Source of the DNA: Xenopus tropicalis
Taxonomy: Eukaryota; Chordata; Amphibia; Anura; Pipidae
Length of the DNA: 64,000 nucleotides
Reading direction: 5' to 3'
Assembly (NCBI RefSeq): GCF_000004195.4
Contig: NC_030683.2
Coordinates: 1,600,620 to 1,664,619 of the forward strand
The translations under genes were made by a program, and so were the position numbers. This document shows positions 55,780 to 64,000 of the stretch, piece after piece; the stretch's first letter is position 1; each line of letters begins with the position of its first letter. Under the pieces are notes generated by a model. It had not been told where the DNA came from. It saw only the letters and a list, made by a program, of their open reading frames with translations, and made no database searches.

Positions 55780-56221
55780 TTGTACGTTATCTTTCAGTAT
55801 ATTACAGAATGGCCTATTCTTAGCAACTTTCCAGTTGGTCTTCATTATTTATTTCTTATGGTTTTATAACTATTTCCCTTCTTCTTCTGACGCTTTCAAA
55901 TGGGGGTCACTGACCCCGGCAGCCAAACCCTATTGCTCTGTGAGGCTCCAGTTTTATTGTTATTGTTACTTTTTATTCCTTATCTTTCTATTCAGCCCCT
56001 CCCCTATTCATATACCAGGTTCCCTTGCAAGTCACTGCCCGGTTGCTAGGTTAAATCGGACCCTAGCAACATTGGAGATTACAAACCGGAGAGCTGTTGC
56101 ACAAAAAGTGAAATAATTCAAAAGCCACAAAAAATAAAAAATGAAGACCAATTGCAAATTGTCTCAGAATAGCCCTCTCTACATCATACTAAAAGTTAAT
56201 GTAAAGGTAAACAACACCCTA
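55780..56221 (+). mobile_element. T2-type MITE, nearly full length
   Basis: Runs from TTTGTACGTTATCTTTCAGT through ACAGAATGGCCTATTC, GGGGGTCACTGACCCCGGCA, TTCTATTCAGCCCCTCCCC and GGTTGCTAGGTTAAATCGGA to CATACTAAAAGTTAATGTAA and AGGTAAACAACACCCTA. The outer TTAAAGG ends are degraded. It is the longest copy of this family here and serves to order the other fragments. Confidence 0.78.
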
Positions 56222-56224
56222 TTA

Positions 56225-56408
56225 GGGTGAACACACAGAGCAACTTAGTAGCAGCTACTTGTCACGGCTACTAAACCCTAGAAAATCCCCTGCCATAGAC
56301 AATACTGAGAATTCCCTCTGCTAAACACACGTAGAGACAATTATCAGTAAATGATCAGCATTGTCTATTTTAGTAGCTGCTACTAAGTAGCTCTGTGTGT
56401 CTTCACCC
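56225..56408. mobile_element. Harbinger-like MITE, 184 bp
   Basis: The left arm GGGTGAACACACAGAGCAAC then TTAGTAGCAGCTACT pairs with the right arm TTCACCC, AGAGCTACTTAGTAGCAGCT when inverted. The arms are about 36 bp with one indel and one mismatch. TTA lies immediately outside both ends (56222-56224 and 56409-56411). A 3-bp TWA duplication is typical of PIF/Harbinger elements. It lies at the right end of the T2 copy. Confidence 0.78.
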
Positions 56409-56411
56409 TTA

Positions 56412-56865
56412 GGGAGAAGAAATAGGAGAAGATGGAAGAGACTGAGAGAGGGGAATGGGGGAAGGCACTGGCACAGATATTTCCAGATGGGATGCAGCGT
56501 GTATATAGTGCTGCTGAGTATCACTGAGTGTTAGTGAGGCAGGTGGGGCCACTCTATTCCTGCTCTCCCACTTTATGTTAATACTGGAAATGCAGAGAAA
56601 ATACGAGAAGTTTCCATCTGTTCCATCATTTGCCGACACCTGCAGGAACCCAAACATGAGCAACATGGGCCGTAATTATCCGGATAATCCAACGGCACCG
56701 CAGAACTGAACCCAACTGCACAGATTGTTCTATCTGCCTGCCAGGGAAAGTCAGTGGTACAAGGTATCCAGAGATATAGGGCTATATATATATATAATAT
56801 TGTCTTTTCTTCATATCCCCTTGCACTGATATAACAGCATAAGGATTATTGTGTGCATGGAACAT
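56412..56865. other. Spacer without recognisable gene
   Basis: Single-copy-looking sequence; short frames only. Confidence 0.5.
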
Positions 56866-56948
56866 TCCTATCTATCCATCTACTATCTATGTATCTATCT
56901 ATGTATCTATCTATCTATCTATCTATCTATTATCTATCTATCCATCTA

Positions 56949-56985
<37 letters not shown>

Positions 56986-57010
56986 ATCTATCTATCTATC
57001 TATCTACTAT
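56866..57010. repeat. (TCTA)n microsatellite
   Basis: Runs of ATCT with TGTATC and CCATCTA interruptions, directly abutting satellite B. Confidence 0.97.
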
Positions 57011-57011
57011 C

Positions 57012-57986
57012 CAGAACACTCCTTCTCTGTATATTTGTATTTATACATATGGGTAGGGGGTGCCATAGTGTTTCCCTTAGACAGTACAGTATGGGGGTAC
57101 AGCTTATTGTGTGCCCAGAACATTCCCTCTCTGTATATTTGTATTTATACATATGGGTAGGAGGTGCCATAGTGTTTCCCTTAGACAGTACAGTATGGGG
57201 GTACAGCTTATTGTGTGCCCAGAACATTCCTTCTCTGTATATTTGTATTTATACATATGGGTAGGGGGTGCCATAGTGTTTCCCTTAGACAGTACAGTAT
57301 GGGGGTACAGCTTATTGTGTGCCCAGAACATTCCCTCTCTGTATATTTGTATTTATACATATGGGTAGGAGGTGCCATAGTGTTTCCCTTAGACAGTACA
57401 GTATGGGGGTACAGCTTATTGTGTGCCCAGAACATTCCTCTCTGTATATTTGTATTTATACATATGGGTAGGGGGTGCCATAGTGTTTCCCTTAGACAGT
57501 ACAGTATGGGGGTACAGCTTATTGTGTGCCCAGAACATTCCTTCTCTGTATATTTGTATTTATACATATGGGTAGGGGGTGCCATAGTGTTTCCCTTAGA
57601 CAGTACAGTATGGGGGTACAGCTTATTGTGTGCCCAGAACATTCCCTCTCTGTATATTTGTATTTATACATATGGGTGGGAGGTGCCATAGTGTTTCCCT
57701 TAGACAGTACAGTATGGGGGTACAGCTTATTGTGTGCCCAGAACATTCCCTCTCTGTATATTTGTATTTATACATATGGGTAGGGGGTGCCATAGTGTTT
57801 CCCTTAGACAGTACAGTATGGGGGTACAGCTTATTGTGTGCCCAGAACATTCCTTCTCTGTATATTTGTATTTATACATATGGGTAGGGGGTGCCATAGT
57901 GTTTCCCTTAGACAGTACAGTATGGGGGTACAGCTTATTGTGTGCCCAGAACATTCCCTCTCTGTATATTTGTATTTATACATATG
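57012..57986 (-). repeat. Satellite family B, reverse orientation: 104-bp unit, about 9.4 copies
   Basis: CCTTCTCTGTATATTTGTAT, TTATACATATGGGTAGGGGG, TGCCATAGTGTTTCCCTTAG and CAGTATGGGGGTACAGCTTA are the reverse complement of the 36.7-38.1 kb unit. Copies are almost identical, and the same variants (CTTCTCT or CCTCTCT, GGGGGT or GGAGGT) occur at both sites. Confidence 0.98.
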
Positions 57987-58935
57987 GAACATAAGAAAGG
58001 CTTGTTGCTGATTGGTCGCTGGAAATGCAGTGAGTTTTAAGGTCGATCACATAAAACCAAAGACTTTCCAGTTACGGATGCGTTGGCTGAAGCTGAGGAT
58101 GGGCCCCCCCCTCTCTGCTCCCCGTGACACCCCCCCTATCCCAGTGCCTGAGCCGCTTCTCTTTATGCGACGCCTAGAAATGCGCATTTTTACAGCGCGG
58201 GGAGAGACGCTTTATGGCCCAATATCAGTAATGGTGCTTAAGATGCCGTGTAGGAATAAAGGAATAAATAAGGGGCTAAACATGTGTAGCCGCCATTAAT
58301 ACGCCATTATCCTGGAGAGAGCAGGCGCATTTTATATATGTACTAATAATAATGCGCTCATTGATGCGAGGAAATCAGCCTCCTGTGAGCCAATTAGAGG
58401 CCCCGGCCAATGTATGAATAATATACGGCTCGGCCCAATCACAGTCTCATTGACTTTCCGCCGCCGCCGCCCCGCGTCCGCCTAATGACTGGAATATATC
58501 TCCCTCCTCCATCTTGTACCCGGGGCTCATTAGCACTTTATTATAGGGACTGGGTCGGGCGAAATGGGCCCTGCAAGTTCTGGATTCTCTCCAGCGCCGT
58601 TTAATGGGCCCAATATAAATATCATTTTCCATGAATGCGGAATGGGAGGCCGTGTTTACACAGAGATCAGAGCGGCGGAAATGGCTCCCGGATCCCTGAT
58701 AGACGCGGTGCCCGGGGGGGGGGGGGGTGGTATTGCTGCGTTCCGGCCAATTAGCTGTCGGATAACCCTGTAATGAAATATTAATTAAACATTAATCATC
58801 TGGAAAAGACTAGGAACCTGCAGTCACTGAGAAATCCTTCATAGGAGCCCCGGGTACTGTCCTAGGGGGGGTCCCGGGGGGGTCGGTGTATTGGTTCATT
58901 CCTGCTACTGACAGAGATCGCTGTTCCATAAGAAA
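57987..58935. other. 0.95 kb without recognisable gene
   Basis: Single-copy-looking DNA, GC-rich in places, with a G run near 58715. A plus-strand frame at 58012-58299 (95 codons) has no recognisable domain. Confidence 0.5.
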
Positions 58936-59097
58936 CTGGGGCCCATTTATAAACACTGGGCAGTAACCCATAGCAACCAATCAGAAGCCTTTTTTCATTG
59001 TTATAACTGTAGCTGGCTGGAAAAATGTCATTACTGATTGGTTGCTATGGGTTACTGCCTAGGTGCAGATTTGCCAGTGTTTATAAATGAGCCCCAG
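58936..59097. mobile_element. Palindromic MITE, 162 bp
   Basis: The left arm CTGGGGCCCATTTATAAACA, CTGGGCAGTAACCCATAGCA pairs with the right arm TTGGTTGCTATGGGTTACTG, TGTTTATAAATGAGCCCCAG. It shares the CAGTAACCCATAGCAACCAA core with the 52267 element but has different outer ends. No clear target duplication was found. Confidence 0.82.
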
Positions 59098-59286
59098 TGA
59101 TATTGGAAAATGCTTTGAAAAGTTTTCTCATCACTAATGTTGGACAGTATTAATGTTATTATACACCGCCCCCCCCCCCCCCAGGCTGCGTCACTGGCCT
59201 CGGCTTATTGGCCCATGTACGGGCTCACTGATTGGTGCTTGTCCAACAGACTCCCATAGGCCCCAGTGCATGATCCAGTTGTTGGC

Positions 59287-60583
59287 CCGGGGGGGCTGTA
59301 AGGTGCCACAGACGGTCACTATTTATTGGGCTGGGGGGGGGCTGTTTGTGCCTCTGGGTACTGGGAATGCCAGGGGGGGCTGTAAGGTGCCACAGACAGT
59401 CACTATTTATTGGGCTGGGGGGGGGCTGTTTGTGCCTCTGGGTACTGGGAATGCCAGGGGGGCTGTAAGGTGCCACAGACAGTCACTATTTATTGGGCTG
59501 GGGGGGGGGGCTGTTTGTGCCTCTGGGTACTGGGAATGCCAGGGGGGCTGTAAGGTGCCACAGACAGTCACTATTTATTGGGCTGGGGGGGCTGTTTGTG
59601 CCTCTGGGTACTGGGAATGCCAGGGGGGCTGTAAGGTGCCACAGACAGTCACTATTTATTGGGCTGGGGGGGCTGTTTGTGCCTCTGGGTACTGGGAATG
59701 CCGGGGGGGCTGTAAGGTGCCACAGACAGTCACTATTTATTGGGCTGGGGGGGGGTGCTGTTTGTGCCTCTGGGTACTGGGAATGCCAGGGGGGCTGTAA
59801 GGTGCCACAGACAGTCACTATTTATTGGGCTGGGCGGGGGCTGTTTGTGCCTCTGGGTACTGGGAATGCCAGGGGGGCTGTAAGGTGCCACAGACAGTCA
59901 CTATTTATTGGGCTGGGGGGGCTGTTTGTGCCTCTGGGTACTGGGAATGCCGGGGGGGGCTGTAAGGTGCCACAGACAGTCACTATTTATTGGGCTGGGG
60001 GGGGGGGGCTGTTTGTGCCTCTGGGTACTGGGAATGCCAGGGGGGCTGTAAGGTGCCACAGACAGTCACTATTTATTGGGCTGGGGGGGGGGGGGCTGTT
60101 TGTGCCTCTGGGTACTGGGAATGCCAGGGGGGCTGTAAGGTGCCACAGACAGTCACTATTTATTGGGCTGGGGGGGCTGTTTGTGCCTCTGGGTACTGGG
60201 AATGCAGGGGGGCTGTAAGGTGCCACAGACAGTCACTATTTATTGGGCTGGGGGGGCTGTTTGTGCCTCTGGGTACTGGGAATGCCCGGGGGGGGCTGTA
60301 AGGTGCCACAGACAGTCACTATTTATTGGGCTGGGGGGGGGGGGCTGTTTGTGCCTCTGGGTACTGGGAATGCCAGGGGGGCTGTAAGGTGCACAGACAC
60401 TCACTATTTATTGGGCTGGGGGGGGGGGGGGCTGTTTGTGCCTCTGGTACTGGGAATGCCAGGGGGCTGTAAGGTGCCACAGACAGTCACTATTTATTGG
60501 GCTGGGGGGGGCTGTTTGTGCCTCTGGGTACTGGGAATGCCGGGGGGGCTGTTTGTGCCTCTGGGTACTGGGAATGCCAGGGT
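59287..60583. repeat. 80-86-bp tandem repeat with G runs, about 16 copies
   Basis: Units contain GGGGGGCTGTAAGGTGCCAC, AGACAGTCACTATTTATTGG, a G5-13 run, then TGTTTGTGCCTCTGGGTACT and GGGAATGCCAG. Unit length varies almost only by the G run. Frames on both strands stay open through stretches of it. Confidence 0.97.
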
Positions 60584-61171
60584 CCGACTCTGTAGTGCCC
60601 CCCAGGGCCCCAATGTGGCCTCCGCACCCCCTGCCACCCACCTGACCCCATCCTTTACTTCAGCACTTCGGAAGTGGAAACCCGGCGGCCTGGGGGGGCA
60701 CCCAGTGGAGATTGGGTCGCCCCACCCTGCTGATTCACATTGGTACTGTACCATGCAGCACAGTGTTAGGGGTTTGTATTGTTTCTCTGCTGTTGGATGT
60801 GGGACCCAGTGGGTTTGGGTTCTGTACCAGTGACCCAGATGGCGGTTCTGCTGGGTATGGGGGGGGCAGATCAGAGTGACAGTTTATGTTAAATACGAGC
60901 AGATGAAATGTGTTATTTCTGTTCCAGACAAGCTGATAAATACGGGGAAGAGACGGCGCCGCTGATGAGCGATGATTCGGGCCGGGAGGTTCTGTTCTGC
61001 CACATTTGTGACATTGTGAGAAATAACAAGATGACAAGTTGCTAACGGGATCCGATCTGCGCATGTGGCTGCAAATGAGAGCGTCGACTTACGGTTCCCA
61101 TTGTTTTATCTCAGAACCCGGTCCGGCTCGCATTTTTACGTCGCATTTATTACAATATAAGCCAATATCAC
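60584..61171. other. Spacer without recognisable gene
   Basis: Starts with CAGGGTCCGACTCTG, similar to the hAT-like end at 53206, but no partner end was found. The rest is single-copy-looking. Confidence 0.45.
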
Positions 61172-61272
61172 CGCTAATGTTGCCCATAGCAGCCAATCAG
61201 CAATTACCTTTGAACAGTCACCTACAAAACAATTGCAAAGATCGGATTGGTTGCTATGGGCAACATCGCCGG
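61172..61272. mobile_element. Short palindromic MITE or fragment
   Basis: CGCTAATGTTGCCCATAGCA, GCCAATCAG on the left pairs with GATTGGTTGCTATGGGCAAC, ATCGCCGG on the right with a few mismatches. It is related in layout to the 52267 and 58936 elements. Confidence 0.65.
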
Positions 61273-61431
61273 TTACGTTGCCTTACAGACTATAATAAAT
61301 AACATTTGCCCCTTAATGTCTACAAATCACAAGGAACCAGAGAACTAATTAAAGGCTGTTATTGAAAAGCAAATACCCCGGGGGCTAAAGTGCCCGCCCC
61401 GCTGGTTCAGGTTGGGGAGCGCAGGGTTAAG

Positions 61432-61609
61432 GCACTAAGGCATCGGGATGGGGCGCCAAGGCATCGGGATGGGGCGCCAAGGCATCGGGATGGGGCGCTA
61501 AGGCATCGGGATGGGGCGCTAAGGCATCGGGATGGGGCGCTAAGGCATCGGGATGGGGCGCTAAGGCATCGGGATGGGGCGCTAAGGCATCGGGATGGGG
61601 CGCTAAGGC
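61432..61609. repeat. 21-bp minisatellite, 8 copies
   Basis: CATCGGGATGGGGCGCTAAG plus G repeats exactly every 21 bp. The first two copies carry GCCAAG in place of GCTAAG. A frame of 135 codons crosses it because 21 is a multiple of three. Confidence 0.97.
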
Positions 61610-63123
61610 AGAGCGTCATTGGGTTCCATCCCGGTGTCCCTCCGGCCCAGTCCGACCCCCCTCTCAGTCAATTCCCCTGTAAAGCTGCCAATTCCGTGCT
61701 CCCTACTTTGTGGAACAGTTTGGGGGGGTCCCCATTCCGGCACAATAATGCCCCCCCCATACCCAGAGCCAGGTCTGACCAACTGATTCTCCACTAATTC
61801 AGCCTGAACTCTGCATTATTTACCAACCCCCACCCCCCCGGGGGGGGCAAGACAACTATTGTGACTGTGGTCACATGGAATTCTGGGAAATGTAGTTCTA
61901 GCAGCCAGAAAGGGGCGGGGACACTGCATTTGATTTAGAAATAAACCGAACCCCCATTATTGTGTCTAGAAATCTGCAACCAATCAGCAATCAGATTTTT
62001 GATTTTTTTTTTGTTCGAAAAAGTCGCATTTTTCCGACTTTTTCCCGCGACTTTTTAGTAAATGCGTTTATTGCAGTAAATCGCCCCCGAGCGCGACGGA
62101 ACGTTCCGGGTTCCCCCTAGGGAAGTGTTTGCGCAGGGAACGTTCCGATACAGATTCTGATTTGCGATTTTAATTGCCTCGTTAAACATAAGAAATCTCG
62201 CTTTTCGCCGCGGAAATGAGTTGATTGCGGGGAGATTCGCGAGTCAATAAAAACTAAGCGGATAAATTTGTCGCTTTTATTTATATTTCTCTCCGTTTAC
62301 GGCGGTTAATTTGTTGCCACGGCGGCTTCTCATTAACGAGTCGTCGAGATGCAAATAGGGGCTGATTTATACAGTTATTTCCCATGAATCTCTCTTCTCT
62401 CCCGGCGCGGTGCTTCCTGGGGGCCTGGGGGGGGGCTCACTATAATAATTAATTCACTATGATGATATTTGCAGACTTGCTGCTTGTCCAATTGCGTTAG
62501 GGATAGCGATCACGTGTCATGATGTCATATGAGTGATGATGTCATGATGATGTCATAGTGACAGTGTATTTGTAGGTTCATTTCCTTCTTTTCGGAATGT
62601 TTCTTCCTTTATGAGGCGGGGCCCCCCTTTTCCTTCCGCAGAAAGTGGGCAAGCTTCTCCTATTGCCGGGGCCACTGTCAGAAATTACAGGGCCCCACTC
62701 TATAAGTATTGCTAAGGGCCCCCCAGTTAGTGTGTTGGGTACCTGGGCATCTGAACATGTAAAGTGGGGTCTCAATGAAACGTATCTAAGGGGCCCCCAC
62801 TAATTCCACTTTTGCTTCTCTTGACTCGAGTGGCCCCTGTACCCCCCCCCATTGATAGCAAGTTGGTGTCTCCCATTCAACAAGGAAAGATACTGGGGGG
62901 CAACTCAATGCCAATTGATTTCTAGGTCCCAAAATCCATCTGGGTTGTGGGTATTGTGCCAGCAGCTCTCTGGGCCTCATCTCTCCGTACCCTATGGGGG
63001 GGGCATTTTAGGAGGGAAACCCTGAGCCAATGGGCAACCAGGTTCCTTGGTACCAACCATTGGAGATCCCTAAATTCTTCATGTTCTTCCCTGGACTGGG
63101 GCAAATTTTCCCTTCCTAAATTC
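61610..63123. other. 1.5 kb without recognisable gene
   Basis: Single-copy-looking DNA. It includes ATTCTGGGAAATGTAGTTC near 61880 and a cluster of TGATGTCA-like octamers at 62515-62565. Opposed frames of 60-79 codons show no domain. Confidence 0.5.
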
Positions 63124-64000
63124 TCAGTGACTGCTAATATCCTTATCATTTACAGTAGGGGGTACATTATCCCTTATAATACATGAGTGATACTCAGAGT
63201 TCCCTGTATAACTCAGCCTGCAGCCTTGTGCCTTTATATGGGGGCACAGAACCCCTCAGTGACTGCTAAATATCCTTATCATTTACAGTAGGGGGTACAT
63301 TATCCCTTATAATACATGAGTGATACTCAGAGTTCCCCTGTATAACTCAGCCTGCAGCCCTTGTGCCTTTATATGGGGGGGCACAGAACCCCTCAGTGAC
63401 TGCTAATATCCTTATCATTTAACAGTAGGGGGTACATTATCCTTATAATACATGAGTGATACTCAGAGTTCCCTGTATAACTCAGCCTGCAGCCTTGTGC
63501 CTTTATATGGGGGGCACAGAACCCCTCAGTGACTGCTAATATCCTTATCATTTACAGTAGGGGGTACATTATCCCTTATAATACATGAGTGATACTCAGA
63601 GTTCCTGTATAACTCAGCCTGCAGCCTTGTGCCTTTATATGGGGGCACAGAACCCTCAGTGACTGCTAATATCCTTATCATTTACAGTAGGGGTACATTA
63701 TCCTTATAATACATGAGTGATACTCAGAGTTCCCTGTATAATCAGCCTGCAGCTTGTGCCTTTATATGGGGGGCACAGAACCCCTCAGTGACTGCTAATA
63801 TCCTTATCATTTACAGTAGGGGGTACATTATCCCTTATAATACATGAGTGATACTCAGAGTTCCCTGTATAACTCAGCCTGCAGCCTTTGCCTTTATATG
63901 GGGGGCACAGAACCCTCAGTGACTGCTAATATCCTTATCATTTACAGTAGGGGGTACATTATCCCTTATAATACATGAGTGATACTCAGAGTTCCCTGTA
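63124..64000. repeat. 134-bp tandem repeat, 6.5 copies, continuing past the window
   Basis: Units contain CTCAGTGACTGCTAATATCC, TTATCATTTACAGTAGGGGG, ATAATACATGAGTGATACTC and TAACTCAGCCTGCAGCC. The unit length resembles satellite A but the sequence is unrelated. Single-base indels are frequent. Confidence 0.97.

Overview
The window looks like frog nuclear DNA, most likely Xenopus (X. tropicalis or a close relative). The call rests on the dispersed repeats: T2-type MITEs with TTAAAGG ends, a MITE family with CAGGGTCGGACTGGG ends, the palindromic CAGTAACCCATAGCAACC MITEs, a Penelope-like retroelement with a GIY-YIG domain, and the common frog GGTTGAACTTGATGGAC repeat. I found no intact host protein-coding gene, tRNA or rRNA. 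Nearly every long open frame is an artefact of a tandem array whose unit lacks stop codons.

The dominant content is tandem repetition. I count about 30 separate arrays with units from 4 bp to about 385 bp. By my boundaries they cover roughly 36 kb, a little over half of the window, and almost every array has a different unit. Many are strongly strand-biased (C-rich or purine-rich on one strand) and several carry runs of G on one strand. Such density and GC content fit a distal or subtelomeric chromosome region, but that is inference.

Layout. 0.4-15 kb: eight minisatellites separated by short single-copy-looking DNA, with a T2-type MITE at 6.9 kb and a T2 fragment at 14.9 kb. 16.4-19.6 kb: a decayed Penelope-like element split by a 1.76 kb hAT-like element (perfect 8-bp target duplication) whose interior is a 1.5 kb minisatellite. 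20-22.8 kb: two arrays, one interrupted by a retroposon-like insertion. 24.4-27.2 kb: about 21 copies of a 134-bp unit (family A). 27.45-36.25 kb: an 8.8 kb element bounded by TTAA and matching inverted ends (piggyBac-like, no transposase), with hairpins in its left arm and an approximately 385-bp array showing a three-unit higher-order repeat. 36.7-38.1 kb: 13 copies of a 104-bp unit (family B). 39.4-48.4 kb: seven arrays and two T2-type MITE ends. 49.6-50.8 kb: family A again, in reverse. 51.5-56.4 kb: another minisatellite, MITEs nested in MITEs, and a second hAT-like element carrying an internal array. 57.0-58.0 kb: family B again, in reverse. 59.3-64 kb: three more arrays, the last running off the window.

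No genes act together here. The biological story is the relation between DNA transposons and tandem repeats. At least three transposon-type elements contain arrays inside their terminal repeats, and one MITE family is present both as a plain 220-bp copy and as an array-expanded 1.3 kb copy only 0.75 kb apart. Two satellite families each occur at two places in opposite orientation.
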